A DNA stretch of 33,147 nucleotides from Parcubacteria group bacterium 21-54-25 (GCA_002255585.1 NCBJ01000008.1:1-33147), one strand, 5' to 3'; shown: positions 1-9,283, numbered from the stretch's first letter. Translations and numbers: made by a program. The notes: generated from the sequence alone by a model not told the origin.

Positions 1-113
1 CCCCCGCTGCCCGCGCCGCGCTCATCCACACCCTCCAGACCAAGCTCCTCGCTCTCCTTACCGAGCTCGTGCACCTCCTTGAGGGGGAGCTGGCGGCGGT
101 TGGTAATAACTAA
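1..113 (+). CDS. C-terminal end of an unidentified protein (partial)
   Basis: An open frame enters from the left edge (first full codon at 3) and ends at TAA 111-113. The visible 36 residues are rich in Leu and Ala, with repeated short blocks such as LLALLTELVHLLEGEL, and look like an amphipathic or coiled-coil tail ending in VGNN. Leu/Ala-rich tails of this kind are often seen at the end of secreted or peptidoglycan-associated proteins of Parcubacteria; that is a recollection of style, not a family assignment. The gene converges on the minus-strand FAD oxidase, which ends at 149. No function can be assigned from this fragment. Confidence 0.6.
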   Translation, partial: PAARAALIHTLQTKLLALLTELVHLLEGELAAVGNN

Positions 114-148
114 GATAATAAAAAACAGTTTTGCGTGTGTGCACGAAG

Positions 149-1819
149 CTATTCGCTCGAATGCAAAATACTTTCTTTGATGTCTTCAAATGTACCCCCG
201 ACTTTTTTCCCAGGATTAAAAATATTTGATGGATCAAACACACGTTTTGTTTCCTCAAAAAGTGCTATCATTTCCTTTCCAAAAAGTTGTGGCAGGTAGG
301 GAGTGCGAATAATTCCATCGTTGTGCTCACCGGTTGTGGTGCCGCCATAGCGGATAACAAGGTCGTATACCTTTGGTGATAGTTCGAGGATAACCTCGCG
401 ACTTTTCGGCTTTGAAAGGTCCATGAGTGGAATAATATGAAAATTGCCATTGCCAATGTGCCCGGCAATAGTATAGATGAAGTCATTTTTGTATTGATCA
501 AGAATGGTATTTAACTCAGGCAAAAACTTCGGATATGTTTCAGGCGGGACGACGAAGTCGTCTATGAACGGGGAGGCGTAGTACCCATGCAAGCTCTTGC
601 GCAAGAGTGCAAAACTTTCGCGCCGCACAATCCAATATTTTTCAGATTTCTCTTCATTCTTTTCGATCGTAACTGTTACCGGTAAATCGGCAAGTAGTTC
701 TTTCGCTTCAGCGGCTTTTTTATCCGCTTCCTCTATCGTGTGCTCGGCAAATTCAGCCATAAGAATGAGTTTCGGTACTCCGCCCACAATGACTTTCTCT
801 ACTTCCGGAAGAAACTCGATGCCTAAGTGAATGGCTTTTGCCAAACCCATTTGAGAAAGAAGATCTGTCAAAAAGCGCGTCGCCATAGTAAAGGTTTTGT
901 CATCATACGATTCGAAGGACTCGGGGTGGAGTGTGAGCACGCGTTTTACAATTTCGGGCAGAATAGTAAGATCTGAAAGAAAGATGACGAGCATAGCACG
1001 TCGTTCTTTCGGTTTTATGAGACCGAGTTTCGCGCGCGTCCACAGCGCCAGAGTCCCTTGTGAGCCACAGATGAGCTTGGCGAGATTAAAGGAACCGGTC
1101 TGTTTATCGCGTATGTTCCATAGTCCGTATCCAGCGGAATTCTTTGAAACTTTCGGGCGGCGCTCTTCGATAAGGGCGCTGTTTTTGGTTAGGAGCGCAT
1201 CCATAGTGCGATAAATCTCACCCTCGAGTGTTTCAAGCTTCTTTTTTTCCTCAAGCTCAGCGGGGGAGAGGGCCGTAAGGGTGGCGGTAGATCCGTCTGA
1301 AAGCACCACATCGAGCTCCTCGACGTACCGTTCTGTTTTCCCATACGCAAGCGTGCGTTCACCGCCGGAATCGTTTGCAACAATTCCGCCCATGGCGCAA
1401 AGTTCACGCGAAGCAGGATAGGAGGGGAGCAGCAACCCCTTCTGGGCAAGCGTTTTCTTCTCAAAATCACGGTAATACACCCCCGGCTCGGTGATCGCAA
1501 AGTCGTTACCAACCTCAATCATGTGGTTCATGTATTTCATGAAATTCGCAACGATGGAAGTTGTGAGGGGGCCGCCGGACATGTCAGTTCCCGCCGCGCG
1601 TGCGGTAACGGAGACGTTTTCACCGCGGTCTTTTGCTTGGCGCACGGTTTTAACAAGTGTAACAACATCGTTCGTGTCTTTGGGGTAGACCACGAGTGAC
1701 GGCATGCGTGAAAAAAGACTCGTATCGCGGCTCATGGACGTGCGTACATCCTCGGCGGCGGTTACGTCTCCTTTTAGCACGTTCGTAAGTTGGTCGGCTA
1801 CCGAGTCGTAATCACTCAT
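149..1819 (-). CDS. FAD-linked oxidase, D-lactate/glycolate dehydrogenase type
   Basis: About 556 residues in the GlcD/Dld family, which oxidises D-2-hydroxy acids (D-lactate, glycolate, 2-hydroxyglutarate) with FAD. The N-terminal half is an FAD_binding_4 (PCMH-type) domain, with the segment TARAAGTDMSGG and the block GGIVANDSGG. The C-terminal half is the FAD-oxidase C domain, with AGHIGNGNFHI, the histidine-containing TTGEHNDGI and the family ending FDPSNIFNPGK. No iron-sulfur cluster motif follows, so it is the single-subunit form. ATG at 1819 is preferred over an upstream TTG at 1828, because a TATAGT hexamer lies 8 nt before this ATG. It follows the P-type ATPase gene by 20 bp. Substrate is not determined; D-lactate is favoured because an NAD-dependent D-lactate dehydrogenase is also present at 17868. 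Confidence 0.87.
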   Translation of the reverse strand: MSDYDSVADQLTNVLKGDVTAAEDVRTSMSRDTSLFSRMPSLVVYPKDTNDVVTLVKTVRQAKDRGENVSVTARAAGTDMSGGPLTTSIVANFMKYMNHMIEVGNDFAITEPGVYYRDFEKKTLAQKGLLLPSYPASRELCAMGGIVANDSGGERTLAYGKTERYVEELDVVLSDGSTATLTALSPAELEEKKKLETLEGEIYRTMDALLTKNSALIEERRPKVSKNSAGYGLWNIRDKQTGSFNLAKLICGSQGTLALWTRAKLGLIKPKERRAMLVIFLSDLTILPEIVKRVLTLHPESFESYDDKTFTMATRFLTDLLSQMGLAKAIHLGIEFLPEVEKVIVGGVPKLILMAEFAEHTIEEADKKAAEAKELLADLPVTVTIEKNEEKSEKYWIVRRESFALLRKSLHGYYASPFIDDFVVPPETYPKFLPELNTILDQYKNDFIYTIAGHIGNGNFHIIPLMDLSKPKSREVILELSPKVYDLVIRYGGTTTGEHNDGIIRTPYLPQLFGKEMIALFEETKRVFDPSNIFNPGKKVGGTFEDIKESILHSSE

Positions 1820-1827
1820 ATCATTCA

Positions 1828-1833
1828 ACTATA
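1828..1833 (-). promoter_or_regulatory. Putative extended -10 element for the FAD oxidase
   Basis: On the minus strand TGC-TATAGT ends 8 nt before the ATG at 1819. A start site 6-8 nt downstream would fall at or next to the ATG, giving a leaderless or nearly leaderless mRNA. No good -35 box is seen. It lies in the short gap behind the ATPase gene, so it may only supplement read-through. Confidence 0.4.
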
Positions 1834-1839
1834 GCACGC

Positions 1840-4257
1840 TTACGCTGGTGTGCCTTCCGGTACTTGATCAGGCCGCGCATGAGTACGGGTAACGGGCATA
1901 ACCCGGTCAACAAACATTTTCCCGAGCTCAGTTACCTGCATCCAAAGGAGTGCCCACGCCCACGCAAAGCCAACGACCCAGAGCGGAATAGCAACGGTAA
2001 AGAGCCCGGACAGTGCCCAGGCAGTTGCAATAAGCTGAGTCGCAGTAAGCGCCACGATAACTTGCCAGCTCGGGAGCCAGCGGAACCAGCGCTGTCCGGT
2101 GTGAGCGATGTAGATGAGCAGATCGCCCGATATGACCAGTTGCAGGAAAAAGAGCGTCTGTATCTGACTCCATGGAAGTCGTGCAACCACGAGTGCGATC
2201 CAGAGCATGAGCAAGCTGTTTACCACACCCACAACACCGTAGGTGGTACCGAGCAAGAAACGCCGTTTAACATTGATAGATGATGGCACGTGTGCGGTGT
2301 GCACGTGGTCAAACGCAAGCGAAACAATTGGCAGATCATTAAGCACGACGAGTAGTATCACCTGTACCGGCGTCAGTGGGTAATTGCCCATGAATAGACC
2401 AACTATAGTAATCGTGACAATAAGGCGCGCGCTTTCAGAAATACGATACACAGAGTAGTGGTAGACGCGCAAAAATACTTTACGCGCTTCAATAATGGCG
2501 TCCCGAACAACTGAAATACCGTTAGTGAGAAGCACAATATCGGCAGTACTACGTAGGGCATCAACCGCATTCTTGACGGCAATCCCTACATCTGCCGCCT
2601 TTATCGGTGGCACGTCATTTACACCGTCTCCCGTTACCGCTACCACATGTGTTTTTTTCGCTGTTTCCACCGCAAGAAACTTGTCTTTAGGTAGCACTTC
2701 TGCAAAACCAGACGCAGTCTCTAGTGCTTTTACAAGCGCATCAGGGGAGTCAAAAACATCGCGTGTGACAATTTCGCCAGTAAGATCAAGCTCACGTGCG
2801 ACCTTTCGCGCAATCTCAACGCCGTCCCCAGTAAGCATTCTGACTGAAATACCCTCGTGGCGCATTGCGGTAATAGTTTCTTTTGCATCAGCGCGCAGTG
2901 TGTCCGACAAGAACAAAATGCCAAGGGGCACCAGGTCTTTTTCGGTCGTTGCGTGATCACGCGCAGCAACCGCGAGTGCACGATCGCCGCGTTCTGCCGC
3001 CTCTGCCACCCCCTGATCAAACTGGTCTTCTAACTCTTTCGTTGGGAACGTGCAGAACGTCTTTACAACTTTCGGTGCGCCAAGCGTCACAACCCAAGGA
3101 ACACCGTCCTTTGTGACTGTTGCGGTGCTGCGCTTCCGTTCGGAGTCCCCGGGGGTGAAATGGCTTTGCGGTAACCCTGCGACGAGCATCTCCTTTGCTT
3201 TCGTGATAACGGCATTTTCGAGCGCATTGCCTTCGGCAGGGTCTGTCGCGCTTATCGCAAAGGCCACTACCTCCTTTTCATCTTTCGCAGCAAGCGTCAA
3301 GACACGATCAACGCGAATGCGGTTCTCCGTGAGCGTCCCTGTTTTATCAGAAAGAAGGAAGTCAACATCAGCGAGATCTTCAAGTGAGGCGAGACGCCGT
3401 ACGATAGCGTGTTTTTTTGCCAGATCTAAAACGCCGATACTGATTATGAGGCTCATGACAGTTGGCAAGGCAATCGGAATACCGGCAATGAGCAGAGAAA
3501 TGTCCAGGGTTAAAAGATCAATCAGGTCAATGCCTGGGCGTCCAACAAGGCCGAGCGAGAGGATGATGATGGCAACAATAGCGAATATAGCGAGGAAGCG
3601 AGAAATAGTGAGAATATCTGTTTCGAGTGCACTTCGTTTTTTTGCGTGCTCGACTGAAGCAAGCGTTTTCCCAAAGTAGGTACGATTTCCCGTTGCGGAG
3701 ATTGTAATTATTGCGTTACCCGTTGCGACGAAAGAACCAGAATACACTGTCTCTCCTTCACCACGCGTGCGTGGAAGCGATTCTCCCGTGAGCATTGACT
3801 CGTTAAGAGAAAGATTCGTTTCTGCGTGGATGAGTGCATCCGCTGGTACAATAGATCCAACCGTAAGCATAACGATGTCACCGGGAACCAACTCAGTTGC
3901 AGACAAGCGTTGCCAGGCGCCATCGCGACGGGTGCGTGAAAAGACCGTGAGGTGTTCCTGTAGTTTTGCGATTGCCTGGTCTGCTTTGCCCTCATGCCAG
4001 ATACGGATACCAAAATTCGCAAGAAACAGCGCCAGTATTATCCACCCGTTTCCTGATTTTCCAGACACGAAAGATAACCCTGCTGCAGCAAGCAGCATGA
4101 GTGAAATGGGAGTTAGAATCCACGATACGAATTTTGCCAGTGCACTTTGTTTTTTTTCCTCGAGAATATTTGTGCCTATTTTTTGACGAATGCGCGCGGC
4201 GTCGGTCGATGAAAGGCCCGCTGGTTCAGGAAGATGTGGTGCGTCAGAAGGTGTCAT
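1840..4257 (-). CDS. Plasma-membrane type P-type H+-ATPase (type III)
   Basis: About 805 residues. This family pumps cations, usually protons, out of the cell using ATP through a phospho-aspartate. Visible elements in order are the N-terminal actuator segment with TGES, the M4 sequence IPIALP typical of proton and heavy-metal pumps, the phosphorylation motif DKTGTLTEN (Asp about residue 304), the hinge MLTGDG and TGDGVNDVPPIKAADVGIAV, then several C-terminal membrane helices. Length and motif order match plant/fungal PMA-like and archaeal proton pumps. The usual NDAP is NDVP here. The start is taken as ATG 4257, because the longer frame begins at a TTG inside the upstream gene. That upstream gene ends only 4 bp away at 4262, so the two are probably co-transcribed. 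A proton pump is plausible for a cell without an obvious respiratory chain; ion specificity is inferred. Confidence 0.9.
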   Translation of the reverse strand: MTPSDAPHLPEPAGLSSTDAARIRQKIGTNILEEKKQSALAKFVSWILTPISLMLLAAAGLSFVSGKSGNGWIILALFLANFGIRIWHEGKADQAIAKLQEHLTVFSRTRRDGAWQRLSATELVPGDIVMLTVGSIVPADALIHAETNLSLNESMLTGESLPRTRGEGETVYSGSFVATGNAIITISATGNRTYFGKTLASVEHAKKRSALETDILTISRFLAIFAIVAIIILSLGLVGRPGIDLIDLLTLDISLLIAGIPIALPTVMSLIISIGVLDLAKKHAIVRRLASLEDLADVDFLLSDKTGTLTENRIRVDRVLTLAAKDEKEVVAFAISATDPAEGNALENAVITKAKEMLVAGLPQSHFTPGDSERKRSTATVTKDGVPWVVTLGAPKVVKTFCTFPTKELEDQFDQGVAEAAERGDRALAVAARDHATTEKDLVPLGILFLSDTLRADAKETITAMRHEGISVRMLTGDGVEIARKVARELDLTGEIVTRDVFDSPDALVKALETASGFAEVLPKDKFLAVETAKKTHVVAVTGDGVNDVPPIKAADVGIAVKNAVDALRSTADIVLLTNGISVVRDAIIEARKVFLRVYHYSVYRISESARLIVTITIVGLFMGNYPLTPVQVILLVVLNDLPIVSLAFDHVHTAHVPSSINVKRRFLLGTTYGVVGVVNSLLMLWIALVVARLPWSQIQTLFFLQLVISGDLLIYIAHTGQRWFRWLPSWQVIVALTATQLIATAWALSGLFTVAIPLWVVGFAWAWALLWMQVTELGKMFVDRVMPVTRTHARPDQVPEGTPA

Positions 4258-4261
4258 AGCT

Positions 4262-4684
4262 TTATGTATTGCGCTGTTTGAGTGCAAAATGGAAACTCAA
4301 GTATGAAAGATAGGTTGTTGCGACTACGCCAATCCACGAAAGCCACACCGGCACGAGCCAGCTACCAAGCACGAGGTCCATGCCAAATGCGATACGCACC
4401 CAGTGTACCAACGCAACAGCTGCAAATAGAACACCCACCACCATAAGCATTGTGCGCTCACGCATCGTACGTACCGGCAGTTTAATACCCCAACCATAGT
4501 GTGCGAGGAGGAGGGCGAGTACCGAGTCAAACACAACCGCTGGAACCACGAGCGTCTGTGTTATGGACGCACCAAAGAAATCTATTGGCAAGAGATGTGC
4601 GCTGGAGAGCCAGAGTGCTGACAGGGCATCGGCGAGTACGAGGCCGGTTGCGAGTTTTGCGAGCTCTCTAAGGTTGTGGTGCAT
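4262..4684 (-). CDS. Small multi-spanning membrane protein of unknown function
   Basis: About 140 residues starting MHHNLRELAKLATG. The protein is mostly hydrophobic, with roughly four predicted membrane segments and short charged loops (RTMRERT; HWVRIAFG). I do not recognise a family. The longer frame begins at a TTG in a region lacking coding character, so ATG 4684 is chosen. The stop lies 4 bp before the ATPase start, suggesting an operon and possibly an accessory role for the pump; that role is only a guess from position. Confidence 0.65.
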   Translation of the reverse strand: MHHNLRELAKLATGLVLADALSALWLSSAHLLPIDFFGASITQTLVVPAVVFDSVLALLLAHYGWGIKLPVRTMRERTMLMVVGVLFAAVALVHWVRIAFGMDLVLGSWLVPVWLSWIGVVATTYLSYLSFHFALKQRNT

Positions 4685-4805
4685 ATACTGTTGATTCAAT
4701 AAATAAAAATACGCGAGAACGCTTCTCTTAGTATGAGCCCTGGTTGCTCTCGTTCGCAACCGAGTTATGCACTACTTTCCAATACGGTTGCGTTGCGCAA
4801 CGGTG

Positions 4806-4814
4806 TGGTACCAT
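4806..4814 (+). promoter_or_regulatory. Putative extended -10 for the SIS isomerase gene
   Basis: TGG-TACCAT ends 9 nt before ATG 4824. A perfect 12-bp palindrome, CGTTGCGCAACG (4792-4803), sits directly upstream where a -35 region would be. Weak sequence match; proposed because the same spacing recurs at other genes in the window. Confidence 0.3.
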
Positions 4815-4823
4815 CATCTACAT

Positions 4824-5813
4824 ATGGACATGCAGGAACAAATTACACGTATGCTGGGGCAGTTTTCGTGGGAGCCAATGCTTGAGCGTGTGGATGTGCG
4901 CGCGGCACCTCCACGCAAAATAATTGTTTGTGGCATGGGCGGCTCGCACTTGGCAGCAGAACTATTGGCACGCGCCGCACCCGGGCCAGCTTTTCTTATT
5001 CATCATGACTACGGGCTTCCGCCACTTTCTAACACGGATAAAAATGGTGCGCTCATACTCATAAGTTCATATTCTGGCGAAACCGAAGAAGCGCTTTCGG
5101 CGTTTGACGCGGCACAATCGGCCGGCGTGTCTATGGCGGTAATGACTTCTGGCGGCAGGTTACTCGAGGAGGCGCGTACCGCGGCGTTGCCAACGGTTGT
5201 ACTACCACGTGAAGACATTGAGCCGCGTATGACCTTGGGATACATGTTGCGCGGTCTCGCAGGCCTTTTGGGTGACGCATCGCTCGCAGCGCGCATTGCG
5301 GCGGTTGCGCAGGCAGTACACAACGACCGTGCTCGCACCACCGGCGAAGCACTTGCAAATGCACTTGCCGGTGGCGTGCCGGTGCTTTACGCATCTTCAC
5401 ACAACGCATCGCTCGCATACATTCTCAAAGCAACCTTTAATGAAACTGCAAAAATACCTGCCTTTTGGGGTACCGTACCAGAAGTGTGTCATAACGAACT
5501 CTCAGGATATGACTTTGGGGCATCGTTTGCTCCAGTGGCCACGCAGCTTCGTCCCATTTTCATCACCGATACGGCTGATCATCCGCGCGTACAAGTCCGT
5601 ATCGCGCTGATGCGCACACTCTTGGAAGAGCGCGGTGTTGCAACAAGTAGTATTGAAGTGTCTGCAGACAACACCTCGCTTGCGGCAGGCATGCAGGCTA
5701 TTCTTATTGGTACGTGGGCTGCCGTATTGCTCGCAGCGCAATACGAGGTGCCTAATGCCAAAACACCACTCATTGCTACCTTTAAAGAACAATTGGTCCG
5801 TACGCCGACATGA
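4824..5813 (+). CDS. Bifunctional phosphoglucose/phosphomannose isomerase-like SIS protein
   Basis: About 329 residues with two SIS sugar-phosphate folds. The N-terminal half has GMGGSHLAAELL and ISSYSGETEE, the Ser/Thr-rich phosphate-binding loop. The C-terminal half has PEVCHNELSGYDF, matching the HNE active-site region of the archaeal-type bifunctional PGI/PMI family. The expected reaction is interconversion of fructose-6-P with glucose-6-P and mannose-6-P in the cytoplasm. ATG 4824 is chosen over ATG 4767 because family members start just before a short helix like MQEQITRMLGQF and because a -10-like element precedes it. The stop overlaps the ATG of the ROK kinase by 4 bp, so the two are translationally coupled, linking sugar phosphorylation with isomerisation. 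Confidence 0.87.
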   Translation: MDMQEQITRMLGQFSWEPMLERVDVRAAPPRKIIVCGMGGSHLAAELLARAAPGPAFLIHHDYGLPPLSNTDKNGALILISSYSGETEEALSAFDAAQSAGVSMAVMTSGGRLLEEARTAALPTVVLPREDIEPRMTLGYMLRGLAGLLGDASLAARIAAVAQAVHNDRARTTGEALANALAGGVPVLYASSHNASLAYILKATFNETAKIPAFWGTVPEVCHNELSGYDFGASFAPVATQLRPIFITDTADHPRVQVRIALMRTLLEERGVATSSIEVSADNTSLAAGMQAILIGTWAAVLLAAQYEVPNAKTPLIATFKEQLVRTPT

Positions 5814-6628
5814 TGTTGGCTGTAGATGTCGGAGGAACAAACACACGTGTTGCAATAAGCAGGGACGGTGCCACCCTCACTGCGTTAGAAATGTTCCCTA
5901 CACCGCCTGAAGCGGCTGAGGGGCTTACCAACATACGAGAAGCTGCAACACGTCTTGCGGAAAACGATACGGTTACGCAAGCCGCGCTCGGCATTGCGGG
6001 CCTTTTTTCGCCAAACCGCGCGGAGTTAATTGCTTCGCCGCATTTGCCGAAATGGGTTGGACGGTGCAACCGCACGTATGCGGAAGAGTTGCTTGGTGTG
6101 CCAGTTCAGTTTGAAAACGATGCAGCGCTCGGCGCGCTTGGAGAGGCGACGTTCGGTGCCGGCCGTGGCTTTGATATTGTCGCATACATCACTGTCGGCA
6201 CGGGCGTAGGCGGCGCACGCGTCACCCGCGGCGCGCTTGACGCAACTCACTTTGGTTTTGAGATTGGTCACCAGCTCATTAGCATGAACGGTGAGACCAA
6301 CGAACTAGAATCTTTTATTTCCGGCAGTGCGTTCAAAGAGCGATACGGCGAAGTACCTACGGCAGTGCACAATCCGCTCGTGTGGGAAAAGGTCGCGCAA
6401 GAATTAGCAGAGGGCCTGTACAACACCATTTTGCATTGGTCACCCGACGTACTTGTGCTTGGCGGTTCAATGATGAAAGATATTCCACATACTGCAATCA
6501 TCGAGCGTTTGCGTGCTCGCATGCGTTTGTTTCCCGAACTACCCGAGGTGCGTGCCGGTGAGCTTGGAGACCATGTCGGACTTTATGGCGCACTTGCGCT
6601 CATGCATGCTTCAAAAGCGACTCAATGA
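5810..6628 (+). CDS. ROK-family sugar kinase (glucokinase-like)
   Basis: 272 residues with the ROK order: ATP phosphate-binding loop DVGGTNTR (residues 6-13), LGIAGLF, FENDAALGALGE with the catalytic Asp near 104, TVGTGVGGARV, and FGFEIGHQ (His near 154). It probably phosphorylates glucose or a related hexose at C6. The usual ROK zinc-binding cysteine cluster after the His is absent; the segment reads ISMNGETNELESFISG and has no Cys. The overlapping ATGATG at 5810 offers two starts. The gene is coupled to the upstream isomerase, and its last 29 bp overlap the 3' end of the opposing HAD gene. Sugar specificity cannot be read from sequence; mannose or glucose fits the neighbourhood. Confidence 0.85.
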   Translation: MMLAVDVGGTNTRVAISRDGATLTALEMFPTPPEAAEGLTNIREAATRLAENDTVTQAALGIAGLFSPNRAELIASPHLPKWVGRCNRTYAEELLGVPVQFENDAALGALGEATFGAGRGFDIVAYITVGTGVGGARVTRGALDATHFGFEIGHQLISMNGETNELESFISGSAFKERYGEVPTAVHNPLVWEKVAQELAEGLYNTILHWSPDVLVLGGSMMKDIPHTAIIERLRARMRLFPELPEVRAGELGDHVGLYGALALMHASKATQ

Positions 6629-7349
6629 ATTGCTTTGTGTCGTCTGGATCTGTGACGGCATGCGTGGGGATGCCGGTGGCGATGACCACCTCATCGTTTC
6701 CTCCTGGGCGTAGCTCATCACCGACGTACAGCATGTGCGCAATGGGAATAGAAAGATATTCAGCAAGCCGGTGCACACCATAGGCCTTATCGATTCCTTT
6801 TTTTGTTACGTCGATAGTCGTGGTGCCACCGATTCGTACCTCATAGTTTGGCAGAAGTGGTGCCAACGCGGCCCGCAGTGCCTCACGCTTTGTGCGGCCC
6901 GGATCCCATTTCTGTTTTGCTTCGATAGGCGCTTTTTGTCCGAGCACTGAAAGCGATACTTCTGCACCGCGGAACTCTATTCGCTCACCGTACGCTGGTT
7001 CTGAGAAATCAATAACGTGTACCTGTTCGTTTGCCTGGTGCATGGCGCGTTCGATAGTGTTTGCTTCGTCTTGCGAAAGCGCCTCTTCATACACCTGTTT
7101 CCATACACCGTTCTCATACACGTAGAGTGCTGCACCAGAGGTAGGGAGGAGATACAACCGTTCCAGTGGTGCGTGGGGTGGCAGACGGTCGGCAACTTGG
7201 GTCTGTAGCTGATCACATTTTCCACCGGAGGCAACCGCGACACGCGCTTTAGTCAGGAGTGCTGCGAGAGTGTGCGCCATTGCCGCATCGATCGGTTGCT
7301 TGCTCTTTGCAAGCGTTGTATCAAGATCAAAAATTATGCAATCAGGCAT
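6600..7349 (-). CDS. HAD-superfamily (IIB type) sugar-phosphatase or phosphomutase-like protein
   Basis: About 249 residues. The N terminus MPDCIIFDLDTTLA has the HAD motif I DxD (Asp8, Asp10) but with Thr-Thr where DGT is usual. The C-terminal YVGDELRPGGND is motif IV. The intervening cap and the lysine region fit Cof/sucrose-phosphatase-like HAD-IIB enzymes, which act on sugar phosphates; eukaryotic phosphomannomutase is also in this group. ATG 7349 is chosen because it places motif I at the N terminus and overlaps the end of the upstream GH130 gene by 8 bp, so it belongs to that mannoside operon. Either Man-1-P dephosphorylation or Man-1-P/Man-6-P interconversion would fit the context; the choice is inference. 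Confidence 0.78.
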   Translation of the reverse strand: MPDCIIFDLDTTLAKSKQPIDAAMAHTLAALLTKARVAVASGGKCDQLQTQVADRLPPHAPLERLYLLPTSGAALYVYENGVWKQVYEEALSQDEANTIERAMHQANEQVHVIDFSEPAYGERIEFRGAEVSLSVLGQKAPIEAKQKWDPGRTKREALRAALAPLLPNYEVRIGGTTTIDVTKKGIDKAYGVHRLAEYLSIPIAHMLYVGDELRPGGNDEVVIATGIPTHAVTDPDDTKQFIESLLKHA

Positions 7350-9276
7350 GAGGATCGCTGGCTTCCTTGAGCGCATCGAGCACATGCGAAAGACTTCCGG
7401 TAGCGACACCAGTCACACGATCACCACCGCCATAGTAGACAAACAACGTGTCATCACGCACAACACCACCGCACGAGAAGACAACATTATGTACCTCGCC
7501 GTCGCGTTCATACGGTTCAACAGGCTCAAGGATAGGGTCGGCCGTGCGTGCAAGGAGTGCTGTTCCTGTGGGGTCAAGGAGTACTGCGCCGAGGCGGTAG
7601 CGTGCCCGATGCGAAACACCATGGTAAATAAGGAGCCACCCACCATCGACAGGAATCGGTGGGCCAGCAATGCCAACTTTTGCTGCGTCCCACATGCCTT
7701 CGCGCGGACCTAGGATGTTTATGCAGCGCGATATACGTTTATCGAGCGAAAGATCGGGGAGCAAATCAGCACATATATGGTTCGAAATACGGTGATACAG
7801 CAAATAATTTCCATTTATAGTCGCTGGCAATAATCCCAAATCCTTGTCATCAACATTGTCTGGGGTAACAAGATGCGGCATCGACCACTGATCGAATCGG
7901 CGGGCGCGGAAATCGTCGAGCGATAGGGAGGTGAGCGCTCCGTGCGGAGGATGCACGCCGTCATAGGCGGTATAGGTCATATAGAGACGATCATTGATGA
8001 CAACCGCACGCGGATCTTCGCACCCAGAGTTGCCGTGCGGGCCGCCTTTTTTTTGTTCGAAATCAGCCCGAGGAATATATATTGGCGTATCAAGACGCTC
8101 ATCAATATGCATACCGTCTTGGGAGCGCGCGTACCCGACGACCGAAGTGTTGTCTTTCCCCATAGCGCGATACAGTAGGTGTATAGAACCATCGAGGTCG
8201 AATGCCGCAGTGTTAAACGCAGCAGTTTCTTCAAAACCAGATCCGCGCGGTTCCAGAATCGGGTTTTGGGCTGCACGGGTAAGCGTGCGTGCCGGACGAG
8301 ATGGGTCGAGCGCACGTAAGATGTCAGAAAGACGAGTCGTCGCTTTCGCACACACCGTGTCGGCGGCACCGTACCAGATATCGAGCGTATCATCAGCTAC
8401 AGTTGCTCCAGAAGGGAAGACGATATTGGGCACTAAGCCATAGCGTTCGTATATCTCCTCGGGCACGAGGAATGGATAGGTACGCGAGACAAGGCGTTGA
8501 GGGTTCTCGTTGTCAAGAATAGCTGCTTCAAGACCAAACGTGCGCCGATGTTCGTCGTAGAAATGTTGAATGTATGAATAAATGAGCAGCCAACCATGCT
8601 TAGTGCGAAGGGGTGTTGCACCCACCTCTATATGATCGTCGTCGGCGCGCCGCAATTCGGGGAGCGCGTGGCTTGGAAGCGTCGCGTGCCACCGTTGCCA
8701 GTACGCTGGGTCCCAAAAGTCCTCAATGCGCCGTGCGCACGCAATGCCGATAGTCGGACGCGGGTGCTCAGCCGTCCAATCGGTGTGTGCGGTGAGCATC
8801 AGGACGACATCACCACCAATGCGCTCCGGGAACAGTGTCGCTGCTTTCGCATTGAAAGGTGTAACCAGGTGTTTCTCTGTAAATTCATCTGGCGCGTCTC
8901 CAATAGCAACGCCGACTTTTATATTGTCGGGACCAAATGGAAAGCCACCAAGTGCCGTATAAAATGCGTACCAGCGCCCTTCGAAGAAAGTAACGCGCGG
9001 GTCCTCGCAACCGAACTGTTCCCAAGGTTCTACGGGCGCAATAACCTGTTTTCGTGAGTGGAAATGGACGCCATCTTCGGAAAAGGCCGTGCCGATGGTT
9101 GAGAGGCCAGAGTTCGGTGTCGTGAGCGCGTCGGGACTACCTACTGCGCGATAGTATATGCGCGTACCGTCTTCACTATGTAGTGCAGATGGGTTGTAGG
9201 TAGCGACTGCTTCCCACGGGTGTGCACGATCTGGGGAGAGTATCGGGTTATCGGTTTCGCGACGGATGACAAACAT
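7342..9276 (-). CDS. Double-domain GH130 protein, beta-mannoside phosphorylase-like
   Basis: 644 residues made of two consecutive GH130 five-bladed propellers, about 1-325 and 330-640. Each starts with an RxxxNPIL segment and each carries the hallmark GCEDPR, with its presumed catalytic Asp at residue 92 and residue 421. Each half ends with a YYGGGD/YGAAD-type blade followed by a VATG or AKATT segment. GH130 enzymes cleave beta-mannosides with phosphate to give mannose-1-phosphate (some are hydrolases). Usual members have one domain of about 300-350 residues, so the fusion is notable. There is no signal peptide, so it should be cytoplasmic. The gene overlaps the HAD gene by 8 bp. The substrate is unknown. 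Confidence 0.85.
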   Translation of the reverse strand: MFVIRRETDNPILSPDRAHPWEAVATYNPSALHSEDGTRIYYRAVGSPDALTTPNSGLSTIGTAFSEDGVHFHSRKQVIAPVEPWEQFGCEDPRVTFFEGRWYAFYTALGGFPFGPDNIKVGVAIGDAPDEFTEKHLVTPFNAKAATLFPERIGGDVVLMLTAHTDWTAEHPRPTIGIACARRIEDFWDPAYWQRWHATLPSHALPELRRADDDHIEVGATPLRTKHGWLLIYSYIQHFYDEHRRTFGLEAAILDNENPQRLVSRTYPFLVPEEIYERYGLVPNIVFPSGATVADDTLDIWYGAADTVCAKATTRLSDILRALDPSRPARTLTRAAQNPILEPRGSGFEETAAFNTAAFDLDGSIHLLYRAMGKDNTSVVGYARSQDGMHIDERLDTPIYIPRADFEQKKGGPHGNSGCEDPRAVVINDRLYMTYTAYDGVHPPHGALTSLSLDDFRARRFDQWSMPHLVTPDNVDDKDLGLLPATINGNYLLYHRISNHICADLLPDLSLDKRISRCINILGPREGMWDAAKVGIAGPPIPVDGGWLLIYHGVSHRARYRLGAVLLDPTGTALLARTADPILEPVEPYERDGEVHNVVFSCGGVVRDDTLFVYYGGGDRVTGVATGSLSHVLDALKEASDPHA

Positions 9277-9283
9277 ATGGTGA

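Noticed and set aside
1864-2283. Plus-strand open frames opposite the P-type ATPase
   Set aside because: Charged low-information translations antisense to conserved membrane helices and the C-terminal end of the pump.
4262-4759. Longer N-terminal versions starting at TTG codons (4759, 4287 and 1828 on the minus strand)
   Set aside because: Each begins at TTG in sequence without conserved family residues, while an internal ATG gives the expected N terminus and sits at operon-like spacing or close to a -10 element.
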